Made by a program: the position numbers and the translations under genes. Positions 1 to 12,901 of a stretch of DNA of 64,000 nt are shown piece after piece. Where the stretch lies: positions 31,278,406 through 31,342,405 of the forward strand of contig CM040745.1 of assembly GCA_022829145.1 (NCBI GenBank), written 5' to 3'. The notes beneath the pieces are model-generated. The model did no database searches. It was not told the origin of the DNA and saw only the letters and a list, made by a program, of their open reading frames with translations. The DNA comes from Albula goreensis (lineage: Eukaryota > Chordata > Actinopteri > Albuliformes > Albulidae). Position 1 is the first letter of the stretch; every line of letters begins with the position of its first letter.

Positions 1-401
1 TTTATGGTGCAAGCTTATAGTGTCCTCATCTGATCCCACAATGCTTTGTTTGTTAATATCTAACACAGTTCATTATGATTCATTCTCATCATCCATTATT
101 AAAACATTATGACCTTCTACATCTCTAAAGCAATGGCACTACCATGTATATGTAGAGTAATTTTAACCATGGTGCTTTAAATAATACCCGCACATTACAA
201 ACCCAATTTTCTGCTTGGGTGGGATTCCCAATAGTTGTTTCTTTGTATGAGATCTGTGGCCCGTGTCAAAGAGTGAAGTGCAGTGGCATGCCAATGCTGT
301 CACAAAACATGTGACCTGTGATGTAAAATGACTGATAATCAATCACAATACATGCACTGTGTGACAAACGGCTACAGCATGAGCTTATTTACATAGTGTC
401 A
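1..401. other. Non-coding single-copy DNA, nothing recognised
   Basis: AT-rich sequence with stops in all frames. I see no repeat, RNA gene or exon-like segment before the 54-bp tandem repeat that follows. Confidence 0.5.
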
Positions 402-560
402 GCTTATTTACACAACATGGAGTTATTCTAACACAGGCATGTTGATGCAGTGCAGGCTTATCTACACAACATGGAGTTATTCTAACACAGGCATGTTGAT
501 GCAGTGCAGGCTTATCTACACAACATGGACATGTTTATGCAGTGTGGGGTTATTTATACA
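402..560. repeat. 54-bp tandem repeat, about 2.5-3 copies
   Basis: The unit begins 'gcttatttacacaacatgga' and recurs at 402, 456 and 510, exactly 54 bp apart. The first two copies are nearly identical (gcttattt versus gcttatct) and the third is partial and diverged. A weaker relic of the unit start lies at 382. It looks like a small, fairly recent minisatellite in unique DNA. Confidence 0.85.
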
Positions 561-2137
561 GAACCAGTCACAATACTTTAAAAGTATGGGTTTGACTGTT
601 TACACAGCTTAGCCTTGCCATGGGCATACACAATGCAGGATTAGCATGGGAATGTTTATGAAATCTGAGACAACTGGAGTGCAGACCATTCCCCTATATT
701 GTATGGAATTTTTTTGTTTTCATTGAATTATTTTCTGGCAGCTTTATTATCCGCCCTGCAGGCCCTCAAATAGTGACTGACACTAGATGGGTGAATTGAA
801 GGTCGGAGAAAGTACAAGTTGTGAGCAAACATTGAAGTATCTGTCAGCAGGATGCTGGGATACAATGTGCAGCCTGTATGATCCATGAATGCCATGCCAT
901 TGGATGAATCAGCATTGGAAATTCTGCAGGGGAAATGTAACATTATTTCCACAGTGACGCCCGTCAATTGACGCCTTGTTGATGGATTAGGAGTATCACT
1001 CCCCTCTGCTCTGTGGGCAGAGACCTTGTCATCCTTAGAGACATCTACGGGCTTTAACATGGGTCAAAATGGTCACTCAGTACCGTCAGTTATGACTGAG
1101 ATTAATCTTGCCTTATATGAGTACAAGTGCAACAAATATGCCTCTACTGTTAGAACACTGCTGTGTTTCATTTTTGTCTTTGCTAACTGATATACTGGAT
1201 AAAAGGGAGGTATGTGTGGAAAATCAATGGCACTTGGACTGTCTAATAACTAGGGGAAGGGTGACGAAGAATCCAGAAGGGTGAATCCTGACGATTCGAT
1301 CAGATGTCTGTCAGTCAATATCAGTTTAATTGGCATCAACAATGCAGGCCTGTCTTGAGTAAGGAAAAAAATAGCCTGCCCAAATCACACTTTGTAGCCC
1401 AGTGTGCATGTGCTCTCAGCGCAGTGTCATCTTAATTGACCCACTCTTTCAATAGCTATGGGTTTAGTCTTGTACTTTGACGGCATGATGGTCACACGCT
1501 CACTCTGTGGAACTGGAACGCCTGAGCGAACACGCTTTTTCTCTAAACGAACAGTCAGCTGGCCTTGTGAATCTGTTTGCTATTCTGACCGAGGTGATGT
1601 AATGGATCAGTCGGCAGACACTGGAATGTGCAGTCCTTACCATGTGTGCTGAAAAGAATGTATTTGGTTCAATTCTCTCTTTAACATCATGTCTTTCAGA
1701 ATCCTTGATCCCATCACCCTGAAAACTGTGATCCTGACAGAGACAGAAAGCCAGATTTTCAAATTTTGTAGCTGAAATTGCATCACACTGAATCTCCCTC
1801 TCTCCCGGTCACATGCATGATTTGGCTGTTCTTTACCTTTGGTGTCACTCAAAAGAGTGTACATTTTATTACATTGTATTCATTTTATTAGGCAAACAAA
1901 GAAAATTGGGCCTCTATATTCACCTTTTGAGGGTTACCTGATAATGTTTTGCTGCAGTAAACAACCTAGGACCATTTTCTGTCTTGGGGCAATCTCTATT
2001 GTGCCTGAAAGCTCATCTTCTTCACAGGAGCTCCGTTGCCTTGGTGCTTGCTGCTAGGTGACACTGTCAGACGATGCTGAAATGGGGCAATGGATCTTAT
2101 TGGCGTCCTCAGATTTCTGAGGGTGTGAATTTTTTTT

Positions 2138-2185
2138 AGATTCACATTAGGGGACTCACATTCACATTGAATCACATTCACATTC
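2138..2185. repeat. Degenerate TTCACA hexamer repeat
   Basis: Repeated 'ttcaca'/'tcacattcacattga' motifs form a short imperfect array. It is low-complexity sequence without coding meaning. Confidence 0.6.
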
Positions 2186-3559
2186 CTGTTCCTCCCCTGC
2201 TTCTAACTTCAGTTTTTTGGTGGGGAGAAATGCAATTGGTGGAGTATGGTAGCATTGAGATTAGCTATTATTGACTATATTGATTATTGAGTATTATTCT
2301 GAATCTGCTTTTGTGCAGGTTTCCAATGTTTTACTGAAATGTTTAGCCTGACAGTTATGTAATGTTAAATGTTTAACTTTCAAGCAGTTTTCAGTTTTTG
2401 TTTGCATTTTGTCAATTAACAGGCTATGCCAGTTTAATCAATTATGAGATGAGTCACATTACATCAATATGACTTCAATGTGTGTAGTTATGAGGTACTA
2501 TTGAGGACAGATTCTATCAAGATATACTAACTAGTTTACAAGATTACTGTACCATATTATATTTATGCAAAAAAACTTTTTGTTACATAAATGAGGTGAC
2601 ATCATTGATTTGTCAGAGTGCGCAAATGCAGGTCTGTTTGGATTTTATAATGCATTTGTTATTTTAATAAAAACAATCAAATAAAATAAACAAATTCATG
2701 TTAGGCTAATAAAAGTGACTTGTGCAGCTCACAAAAAAATTGTCCAACCACACTCATTTCCTGGATTCTATTTCCTCCAAGACATCCCAGGGGCACTTTT
2801 AAGGGTCTTTGTGTGTTACCCTATTCAAGTCATCCCATGTAACTGACTGGAGAATGATGCGCTAAAAGCCTTGTGAATAGGAGCACAGACATTGTACCCG
2901 CTTCTTCTGCAATTAGCTAATGGGAGACACTTCCCTCCGCATTGCTGTGCTTGGCCGTTTCCACATGGGCCTGAACAATGCTAGCATGGTTCAGGCTTTT
3001 CCCATTACATAAACACACTGCCTACAGGTCCTCAGCACTTCATTTTGTCAAGGTTGTTGATGCCGCTCCAAGCAGCTGAGCGCTTAGGACAGCGTACCCT
3101 GAGGTGAGGGCCTCATTCTGTGGAAATGGATTGGACTCACCTCTCATTTGTTGTGGTGGAAATGTCCTCTCTTGTGTGTGTCGGTCACAAAGAGCCAGGG
3201 GGATGTCTAATGTGAAAGAGAGCTATTTACCAGGCCCTGCTTTTGAGTGAAAGTGCTGTCTGTCCCTTTCAGTCTGTGATGTTAGGCAGTATACAACAGA
3301 TAAACAAATACACCTGTAAAACAGTGCAATCGCAATGTTTCATTAGTTCATGGTTTGAACACTTGCGTTTTTGCTGATAAGAATTCTGAGGTGGTTTGCA
3401 TGACAGGGCACTAAAACCCCTGAGAAACAGCTTCTCAGTGGGTGACCTAATGACCCATTTTGTATTCCCTACTGGATTCCAAGCCACAGTTAGGACAGAC
3501 TAAGTCTGTCCATTAAAAACAAAAAACAATGTAGCTGGATGCGCTTCCTGAGATCCCCA

Positions 3560-3850
3560 TTCCTAAGAATTCCCAAATGTGCTGTGTGTTCCGGGATTTT
3601 CATCTTTGTACTGTGTGTTCTTATGCCTTAGTCTGAACTGGATGGTTTTGAGTATGTTGTCTGTTCGTATTAGTGTTACATGTTTTGATGTTGTGTTTTC
3701 CTGTGTGTGCAGCAGGGTGCTGTGTGTGTTGGGTGTTCCCAAAGGATCCTGGGTATTGTGTGCTCCTGTGTGTGTTGCTTGTTTCTATATATGCTGTATG
3801 CTCCCGTGTGGGGTTTTTCTGTGCGTGCTACATGTTCCTACATACTTTCG
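3560..3850. repeat. Degenerate TGTGTG/TGTTCC-rich repeat region
   Basis: The segment repeats variants of 'gctgtgtgttcc' and 'gtgctcctgtgtgtgttgc' at roughly 30-40-bp intervals. In translation it gives Cys/Val/Leu-rich frames in all three forward phases (3579-3908, 3673-3891, 3707-3940). Simultaneous openness of three phases is typical of biased composition rather than a gene. It is probably an old minisatellite. Confidence 0.5.
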
Positions 3851-4164
3851 ACAGCACGCAGTTTCCTCTCTTTGTTCAGTGCTTCCATTGAGATTAAAAC
3901 CTTGGTAACAGCTTGGAATCCTTCAAAATGTGAAAGGTGAAATTTCCATATCACCAATCAGCTGAGGCACTGCAGAGAGGTTCATAGACCATGATCAGGA
4001 AAGCTATGTGTATTTATTCTCTACTGACATGGAGCAGAAATGCACAACAGGAGCACTTTACCCAGTTTATTTTGTCCATGTCAGAGGCAAACGCCCAGTT
4101 AAGTCTCTACTGAATAATGATGGAACTTAATTTGCATCAGAAAAAAAAATGTTTTTAGATATTC

Positions 4165-4480
4165 CATATTTTATTTTCCCAAGCAGACCCTCTTGTCCAT
4201 CCACAGAGATTTAGCGAGCAGAGTCGTCAAAGCTATGCATTTATACAGTCTCACATTTACATTTACATTGGCAGCCTGTAATCTTGCGGGCGATAATGTG
4301 AGTCGTTTGGGAGGGGGAGAATTATGTACACAGACAGCCAGGATCAGACCCAACCAGATGGATCGGGCCATCGGTCTATCGCTGTGTTTGATGTTAAAGA
4401 GCACCCGCACCGCGATTTCACTCCCTGCCAAATTCGGTGTAAACTGCCATAATTAAGCTGGCATTATGGGGTGGAAACAG
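4165..4480. promoter_or_regulatory. Enhancer-like non-coding segment (candidate CNE)
   Basis: A non-repetitive, GC-mixed block with an intact homeodomain core TAATTA at 4450-4455, inside an imperfect palindrome 'ccataattaag...cattatgg'. Several CpGs survive (gcgggcg, caccgcg, atcgggcc), unlike the CpG-poor surroundings. Overlapping open frames on both strands (4171-4431 and 4193-4456) match no protein I know. Low stop density on both strands together with homeodomain cores is common in conserved regulatory DNA. Conservation itself is inferred, not measured. Confidence 0.35.
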
Positions 4481-5403
4481 GGCAGGCTTCGCCCTCCCAT
4501 CCCTCGGCAATGGGTCCCAGCTGTCGCCACGGTAGCCAGCGAGCCTTAACAAGGGCAGGGATTTATCTTGGAGACTCGGGGAAGCGGGTCATTTCCATAA
4601 AAGTGAAAGTTGGAAAATTGCTATATTTATTCTGCCATTTTGAACGGGGGAGGATGTGAGTGCGTGCGCCCCTAAATCTGACTTTTAGATTGTGCAGAAT
4701 GGCTGTGAATGGAGGTACAGTAGCTGTGAATGGACACATATTCAGTCACAGAAACAGCAATACACCAGTCCCACTCTTACAATGTCTCCTCTGCTTTCAC
4801 AGAGTGTCTGTACATCTCTTACAACACACATCCTCTCCACGGGTGCTGTTCTTCTGACTCATTATTTCCCTAAATTCCACTCATCCACCAAAGCACTTTC
4901 TCTCTTGGAATTTACATGTCTGTCCTCAGCATTGATTGAGCTTATGGTTGGAAGATCACTTGTTGAGCTGTGAAGAACATATATTGGAAAGCTTCTTCTC
5001 AGAAAGTTTCCTCAGTACTTGCGAGACTACCTGTGCTAGGGTGTGGTGCGGTTCAACACAAACACACCGTAATGCAACCGAATGAGTTCATTGCACGTAT
5101 TCCTATCGAATATCTTTTAGATAAGCTTCTCCCCTGTGATGCAGGTTAATGACCATTCAGGTCAAGCTCTTTAAGAGGGCAGATGAAGCTGGACTGTGCT
5201 CAGTTTTGATCCACCGAGATTCATCAGTAACTCCTTGATTGATATAATGCACCGACAGGTTTCTACGGTAGCCTGCAGATTTCCGGTTGTCATGGATGCC
5301 TATTGTTCTGTTTCACTCCCAGTTCCTTAATGGCACAAATTAGCTCAGTGTTGCATTCTGGACTTTGCGTACTGGAGCGTAAATAGAATCTTCTCGCGGC
5401 AGC
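4481..5403. other. Non-coding DNA, nothing recognised
   Basis: Short open frames at 4471-4659 and 4660-4973 have no domain or codon signal. A 'gcggttcaacacaaacacac' stretch near 5049 faintly resembles fish DNA-transposon termini, but no partner end was found. Confidence 0.4.
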
Positions 5404-5517
5404 TTTGTGAATTTAAGCCTCCCTCCGTTGTGGTGTGAATTTAATCTCGCTGTTTGCGGTGTCAATTTAATCTTTCTTGTGGTTACGGTGTGAATTTAAT
5501 CTTCTTGTGGCTTGCGT
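5404..5517. repeat. Degenerate ~28-34-bp tandem repeat (tgaatttaatct)
   Basis: The motif 'tgtgaatttaatct' or 'tgtcaatttaatct' occurs four times, each followed by a G/T-rich tail such as 'tcttgtggcttgcg'. Unit lengths vary from about 28 to 34 bp. This is an old, diverged minisatellite. Confidence 0.7.
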
Positions 5518-6750
<1,233 letters not shown>

Positions 6751-7203
6751 TTAACACTTACTCTCAGGCATGCTCATACACAGACACACACAAATAGTGC
6801 AGACAGACACACACAGTGTATCTTACACACAAACATGAATGCACATTTTCTGTTGGACACACAAACATATACACAATCTCTCATACTCACTCACACACAC
6901 GCACATACATAGATACAGTCTATTGTACACACAAACATGAATGCACACAGTCTCTGTCATGGACACACACATAATCTCTCTTTCACACAAACACACACAC
7001 ACGTGCACACACACACACGCAAAATCTCTTTCGGACACACATGCATACACACACACAGCCTCTTTAATAAACAAGCACTTATACACACTCAATCTCTTTC
7101 GGACACACAAACACACACACACACACACACAGTCTCTCTAATAAACAAGCACTCATACACACTCAATCTCTTTCGGACACACAAACACACACACACACGC
7201 ACA
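6751..7203. repeat. CA-rich compound repeat with ~78-bp units
   Basis: Downstream of the pure (AC)n tract the sequence is a degenerate mix of 'acacac' runs with 'aaacatgaatgcaca' and 'aatctctttcggacacaca'. A longer unit containing 'aataaacaagcact' then 'aatctctttcggacacaca' is clearly duplicated at about 7065-7130 and 7138-7200. It looks like a microsatellite expanded into a minisatellite. Confidence 0.85.
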
Positions 7204-7329
7204 TCCGTGGAGGAGGGAGAGCGATACAGGCCCTTGTTCAGGGTGGAGTGTTAGCCTGATGGCCAGCACTCGAGCAGACAGATGTAAACACATCACTCCT
7301 GGTGTGGAGATGCAGACGGCCCGATCTCT

Positions 7330-7770
7330 GCCAGAGAATTCTAATTAGGCCCTGCCAAGGAGGCTGACATTAACGAGAGCCCCGGTAATGACTAAGATCA
7401 CTTCAGACATCTCACACATCCATCCTGAATGAGTCATTAAAACTCAGCCCAGGGGAAAGTGCTTTTTGTGGACCGCAGATGATGCTCTGTGAATGCTACC
7501 AATCAGAAGAGCCAGATCAGGGGCTTTCTCACCTCCAATAAGCCTGCCATTTCTCTCTTTCTACTGTTTTTAACAGCCAGTCTGAATACGTCCCCTCCCG
7601 GCCCCTGCTTATTTTTGTGCATAGTAAATCAAGTGAAGCTATTAAGACATGTGTAAGTCTCTAATTAACATGGCTCTGGGAGGCTGTAGCCTCGCTTAAT
7701 GGCGAATTTGCATTTCCTTTTTACTTACATTTAAATGCAAGTGTTTGTTCTATCATCTCGGACATCGTTT
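7330..7770. promoter_or_regulatory. Enhancer-like segment with paired TAATTA cores (candidate CNE)
   Basis: Non-repetitive block with homeodomain cores TAATTA at 7342-7347 and 7662-7667 and an AP-1/CRE-like 'tgagtcatt' near 7431. It begins about 130 bp after the CA-rich repeat. No open frame of interest covers it. The call rests on motif density and composition only. Confidence 0.35.
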
Positions 7771-8259
7771 GGGCTAGTTCATTTTAGTGAATGCTGTACT
7801 TTCCCAAAAACCATCACAGTTATTTGTAGGTTAAGGGTGAGGATTTGGCAGTTTTAAGAACACAAACTGTTGTGTCCTGGGCTTTTGTAAACACTCACTG
7901 TTCCCTGATCCCAGTGCAGATGCCAAAGTATTGGAGTGCGGTCTGAGTGGTTATCTGTTGTGCTGAGGTTCTGTTTGAGTACAGGTTTGCTGTAATACTG
8001 AAAGTAGAGTTTCAAAATTACAGGAAGAGCAAAATTACAGTGCTCAGTCTGTTGAAAGAAGTGGTATGTTAAGTTGTTTCCATGTTCCATAAAACTGCAC
8101 ATATTAGAGGGGGACTGAAAACAAAGTAGGTCTTAAAAATGCAGAAAATATGTACAGTTGTAAAATAGGTGTCTCTGTCAAATGGGAGATTATGCTTGGA
8201 GACATCGGCAGGCTGAAAACAGACCAGGTCAGAACAACAAGAAAGAAAAAGATGGATCT
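7771..8259. other. Non-coding DNA, nothing recognised
   Basis: AT-rich with no repeat or exon signal. Minus-strand frames at 7854-8102 and 8069-8263 have no recognisable domain. Confidence 0.4.
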
Positions 8260-8640
8260 CCATTCTTTGATGGATGTGTGACTCGGCTCCGTACAGGTTG
8301 GATTAGATCATTCAGCGCCGGGTTTGACAAAGTGGTACGCCGTCCATCACTCACCTCCACCATTCGTCACATGGTACTTGGCAATGACAAAACCCCGCCC
8401 CGTCTGCTCCATGGCCACACGTCAGAGTCAGATGAGCTTCATGTTTTCACAGGTGTCAGGATCCTTCGCTGGCAACGCCGGGGTCCCACCTATTATGTTC
8501 TGGCAGCCGAACGAGCGGATCGTAATTACCCGCCGACTGCAGCTCATTGCGTCAAAATGCAACAGACGGCCACGCTAATGCTTTCTCCTGGGGCGCAGGC
8601 ACTTCGCAGATGGTTTGTGGTTATTGAAAATTAGCTGCTG
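8260..8640. promoter_or_regulatory. GC-richer, CpG-retaining segment; open frame 8182-8634, candidate CNE
   Basis: A 150-codon forward frame (8182-8634) and an 84-codon frame (8324-8578) overlap here in different phases. The 150-residue product is Arg-rich and matches no family I know. Two open phases over the same DNA argue against a real gene. The block keeps many CpGs (ccgccgact, acgccgggg, acgagcgg) compared with flanking DNA, which suggests constraint or a local unmethylated region. An unrecognised exon cannot be excluded. Confidence 0.3.
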
Positions 8641-9469
8641 GAAAACAAACACAATTTCTTCAGTTTGTTTGCTTCTTTTTGTGCTTTAGGAATCAGATCA
8701 GTTTGAAGTGGACTTTTTGATTGTATCAAGACATTCTTCCAGATTACGTGCATAGAAACTAAACCAAAACAAAGATTTCAGCCAGCATATTTTATAGCTT
8801 AGCTTTGGAGCTTTGGGTTTTGCATTATGGGTAAAAAAGGAAGTTGTATACCTGAAAATGGCTCAGAGGTCCATACAGACTTTAAAATGTATAAATATAG
8901 GAAAATGTTCACATTTTAAAACAGCCTCTATTTCTCCCTGATCCATTTGGAGAGTGGGGAGATGGGTGTCTGTAGATGCAGCCAGACAGTCCCAAAAATG
9001 TTGGTAAACAGGGTTTTGCTTCATTAAAATGGACAATTCAAGCACAGTACTTATCAAAAATGGGTATGTGATTATAGAGGAGAATTACAGGCATTTGTAC
9101 TCATTGAAATATAACATGAACTGGAATTGAGATATTTTGACCTGGAGTTCAATTGGGAAAGAAATGAAATTCAGTCATTATGATTTGGAATTGATGCTCT
9201 GTAACTGACCCCAGCACTGATAATTAGATTTAATGACCTTGAAAAGTAGCAATGAGTATATTTTGGTCTAAAAAACACCATAAAATGAGGTAGTGACTTC
9301 CTTATCCAGCATAAGAGAGCAGCAGAATTTCTAAGTGTATAGGCAAAAATGCACAGAGGAACCAAAATGATTGCAGGGAAAGGATACAAAGCCAGTGTAT
9401 AAAAATTAAATGAAAATGTGCCAAAGAAAATCATAAGGATCCAAGTACTTTAATGGAATCATTTTAAAA
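8641..9469. other. Non-coding DNA, nothing recognised
   Basis: AT-rich. Around 9100-9190 there are repeated 'gaattg/ggaattga' motifs of the kind often found in decayed fish LINE/SINE tails, too diverged to assign. Confidence 0.4.
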
Positions 9470-9810
9470 GTATTATTATTGTGGCAGGCAGAGAGAGAAA
9501 CAAAGCGTTCTGGCGGTAGCAGCCTTCATGAGGATCGATACGTACGAAGAGGACAGGAGAAGAGAGGGAGTTGCCTCACTCTCACAGCCATCTGTATGAT
9601 TAATGCAGTGTTTACTCCCCACTAACTGTAATTATGCAGCATCTGGAGAGTCAGTGCTGTATTTGTTTAAGGCAGAGACACAAGTCAATGTCCAGCAGGT
9701 AGCCCATCACACAACAGATACTAACTCTGCAGCCAGCATCCCGCCATTTCCTGCAATTGGCCCGGAGAGACCTTGTGGTGCTGAGATACATTTACTATTT
9801 TAATTACAGT
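9470..9810. promoter_or_regulatory. Enhancer-like segment (candidate CNE)
   Basis: Non-repetitive mixed-GC block containing 'gatcgatacgtacgaa' and a homeobox-like 'gtaattatgcag' at about 9629. There is no convincing reading frame. Supported only by composition and motif content. Confidence 0.25.
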
Positions 9811-9834
9811 GATTTCCATGCACTGTCAAACGCC

Positions 9835-9941
9835 CAGTGTACCGTGGCCTGTACAGTCCGAACCGTACGGTGGCCTGGGACCCACTTCCACAGCACAGTT
9901 AGCGGGACAGTCAGAACGGTACTGTGCATCACAGCACACTG
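9835..9941. mobile_element. Possible short MITE with CAGTGT...ACACTG ends
   Basis: The segment starts 'cagtgtaccgtg' and ends 'cacagcacactg'. The reversed right end reads 'cagtgtgctgtg', so the outer 12 bases match at 10 positions, and 'acagtccgaaccgt' versus 'acagtaccgttctg' extends the similarity inward. CAG-type ends are typical of hAT elements, but I see no 8-bp target duplication. It may be only a chance or regulatory inverted repeat. Confidence 0.3.
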
Positions 9942-10059
9942 ATCAGTACAGAGATTGGCCTGGCACATGCAAACAAATTGGTATAAAGACTGAGATAGAC
10001 CATTTAATAATAAAAAAATTGAAATGTCATCTCAACCATCAGTAGATGCAACATATGTA

Positions 10060-10381
10060 TGAGGTGTGGCTATTAAATAATGAGGCTAATGCTGTAATTC
10101 AATTTTAATGAAGAAAACAAAATATTCGGTAGCCGTTTTATTAAATTTCACCAAAAATTTCAAACTGATGCGATGCTCGATTTTTGATCTGACCATTTTT
10201 ACGACGCGTCAGAAAAACACATCTACTTCAATCAATGCGTAACAGCGAACTGAAGACGTGAGCGGATTGAAACTTTCAGGGGTTGTTTATGCTTGCCCAT
10301 TGGTCAATGTATACCATGTGGTTCATGCATGCGGGCTGTGGTTCGAGAAGCCCAGTCTCCTTATTTAATAGCCACACCTCT
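10060..10381 (-). mobile_element. Internally deleted mariner element (MITE-like), 322 bp
   Basis: Both ends are visible. The left terminal inverted repeat begins 'gaggtgtggctattaaataa' at 10061 and the right end, read in reverse, begins with the same 20 bases; 25 of the first 27 positions match. A TA dinucleotide lies one base outside each end (10058-10059 and 10382-10383), the target-site signature of the Tc1/mariner superfamily. Full-length mariners are about 1.3 kb, so about 1 kb is missing. The retained minus-strand start of the transposase (10086-10196) fixes the family. It cannot move without a transposase supplied elsewhere. Confidence 0.9.
10086..10196 (-). pseudogene. Mariner transposase, N-terminal remnant only
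   Basis: From ATG at 10196 the minus strand reads MVRSKIEHRISLKFLVKFNK, then TATE, then non-homologous residues and TAG at 10086-10088. The first ~24 residues have the pattern of a mariner transposase N-terminus, the first helix-turn-helix that binds the inverted repeats, including the characteristic 'K-T-A-T-E' helix. The catalytic DDD domain is absent because of the internal deletion, so the protein would be non-functional. Family identity is by recognition of this motif, not by a database search. Confidence 0.8.
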
Positions 10382-12022
10382 TATATTATAAGGATTTTCA
10401 CAGTCTTTCTAATATGACTATCAACCAATACATTTTTGAGATATTGGTACTCTAAATGCTTCAGAGATAATGGAAAACTTGATTTATGTCTTGAGTCATT
10501 AATTGTCTGCACTACTGAAATATGAGCTCTCTGATTGGAGCACACAGCCTGTCATCACCCTGTATCTCTCCTGGGCCTAACTTTCAGTCTCCCTGAGGAA
10601 CAGAGTAAGGGAATCATTTAAACAGAGATGCTCCTGGTCATATATCTCAGCTGTCAAAAAGTCAAAGAAAGTTTCCCATAATTTCTGAAGTGTTCGACTT
10701 AGCGTGTCCCCATGTTGGCCTGCACAGTGAAGAGACAAACACACTTCATTTAGCTAACTAAGCTGGGTATATCTTTAACCACTACATTCAGATCAGGCTG
10801 CTCAGTCGTTGTTACCATCTTGAAAGCATGTGTGTATCTTATTACAGTAAAGACTATGAGTGGGTGTAACTCCCATCACCTCTGCCTGTTCAGACCAACA
10901 TTATTAGCTACCTCTGACCTCTCATCCTCTCATCAGTGTGCTGTAATGTCTTTGTGATCTATTATAAATGCTCAGGTCTGAAAATCTCACACAGCCGTGT
11001 CAAGCACCATATTCATTTATTCATTTTAATAATCATTCACTACTTTATGGTTTAATCTATTCGCAAGAAATAAATGAGCTCTGCAGTAATTCAGTGAAAT
11101 TACTAGGCTTGCAAAGCTTTATGTTATCATATGAGGAAGTCACCCTCACAGTGACTGGTTTGTAAGTCCACAGATGTACCCTGCTGTCCCAGACAGGTTC
11201 AATGGGTCATACACAAGCCCAACACTGTGGCAATGCAAATGGCTGTGACCTCTTTGGTGGCCATGCTTCCCAGCTCAGAACCTTTACTAAATTTCCACAC
11301 TGCTGTCACCTACATTCTTTGTAGCTGTTGAGCAACGATCAGTAAGAAAACATGTAACACATCTTTTTTAAATAAGCTTAAGCCAAGCCAGAATTTCAGT
11401 GTTTTACCACATGTCATAACAAAACCACCGCTTTTGCTTTGATGCCATGGAAATGAGCTATATAGTAAAACTTAAAAGTGGGTAATTAGAGGGCTGTCAG
11501 AACCTATGTAACGCACAACACAAACAGAAGAAGAGACAGCCTGCAGGTACATCTGAGTGAGCGATAATACAATGACAAAAATAACCTTTTTTTCCCCACC
11601 AGAAGGGTGTACAGATTCACGAGTGATCTTCAGCTCTGCTCGCTCTCAAACACCCATCACGTAGCGAAGAGCTTTCTCCCGCTCACTATCAAAGACTTTC
11701 TGTGGCGTCTTTGAACTTGGAACAACATACCTGTCTTTGAGACTGTTTCCTGGTAAGGTTTCTTGAACCCAAATATGCCCTTGCCAACGCAATGTTGCTG
11801 CTGTGAATTCATTTGTATACATTTAAGGAAAGCACAGGTAGCACCCATGTACAGTCATCATTAGCTAATACCTTGTAATTATCATTAATATTAATATGCC
11901 GTTTGATCTAGAGGGAGGAGAAGTTCAGTGAGCAATGTATGCACATACAATGTACTGTTGCTGGCATGACTTCAAGCAGTTTGCAGAATTCTCTGTCAAA
12001 TTTGCTCTTTGGAGGAAATATG
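10382..12022. other. Non-coding DNA, mostly featureless
   Basis: No gene or repeat is supported. A homeobox-rich patch lies at about 11856-11900 ('cattagctaataccttg', 'attatcattaatattaat'), which could be part of an enhancer. Frames at 10968-11165 and 11657-11848 are short and unrecognised. Confidence 0.4.

Positions 12023-12023
<1 letters not shown>

Positions 12024-12060
<37 letters not shown>
12024..12060. repeat. (GAT)n microsatellite, about 12 copies
   Basis: Perfect 'gat/atg' trinucleotide run. The minus-strand Ile-rich frame crossing it (11925-12155) is a translation of the repeat. Confidence 0.95.
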
Positions 12061-12417
12061 TCACAAATGTGCAGATATTCGGCCCAATGACACGACACCG
12101 ACAATGCTTCACTGGCTGCGACAGCTCTGACCCCCATCAAACCGCCCATCCTCACTATTCTCTTTCAGTCTGACTGGAGTAAAGATGTAATTTTCTTTCC
12201 CTTTCAGGCCTGTCCAAGCAGGGAGATTCAATGCAGCAATTTGGCCCCTATTTACACAGGCAGTCAGTCAGAGAGTCACCCAGACAGGCTGCACAGAGGG
12301 GAAGACGATACTACAGCAGGCAGGGCAGAATTCACTGAACCACCCTATCCTCACAGAGGCAACGGATCTGCCCCCATGAGACACTTTTCCTCTGTCTAAA
12401 TCTTTCTCTCTTTCTCT

Positions 12418-12460
12418 CCCTCCCCACTGAACCCCCCCTCCCCACCGAACCCACCCCCTA
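12418..12460 (-). other. Putative G-quadruplex on the minus strand
   Basis: The plus strand carries successive C runs (cccc, ccccccc, cccc, ccc, ccccc) separated by 2-6 bases, so the minus strand has at least five G tracts of three or more. This fits the usual G3+N1-7 quadruplex pattern. It sits inside the minus-strand frame 12268-12507, whose Gly/Arg-rich translation is a by-product of this composition. Confidence 0.65.
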
Positions 12461-12901
12461 CTGCCATAGCAGTTTGCACGTTCACGCCTGGCTGTGTTGT
12501 TGTGCATTATCCTTTGTCTGGCTGGAGAGACAGTGAACAGCTATTTTACCCAAACAAAAAAGCTTTACAGACAGCAGCCAAGATCACAACAGAAAGATTT
12601 CTTTACTAAGACAAATTTATGGCACAGTACTAATGCTCTACAGGTGTAAGTGTCATAAACATAGCTGAAGTTTAATTGTCATGTGGAACAATGAGGGGTT
12701 TCCTCTGTAGGCTGACAGACATAAGCTCAGTGTCTCTCTTTTAAAACAAAACTAAGAGTGGAGTGTTGACACTACACATCTTTTCTTGTATTGTCAGCAC
12801 CATCTGTGTGACATTGTCTGTGTTCCATTCATTCCATAATGTGACTGAGAAAAAGAAATATCAGTCAGAGATATTCACAGCTAAATGTTTATTTGTTTAT
12901 A

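Larger units (their letters stand above)
561..4160. other. Non-coding DNA, mostly featureless
   Basis: No gene is supported in this 3.6-kb stretch. The reading frames of 60-110 codons (for example 728-1060 and 1458-1652) have no recognisable domain and no flanking splice sites that join them. Segments near 900-1060 and 1250-1350 have mixed composition that could be weakly conserved regulatory DNA, but nothing specific can be claimed. Two degenerate simple repeats inside it are listed separately. Confidence 0.45.

Noticed and set aside
9835-9941. hAT assignment of the CAGTGT inverted repeat
   Set aside because: Kept only as a low-confidence MITE-like feature because flanking 8-mers do not match.
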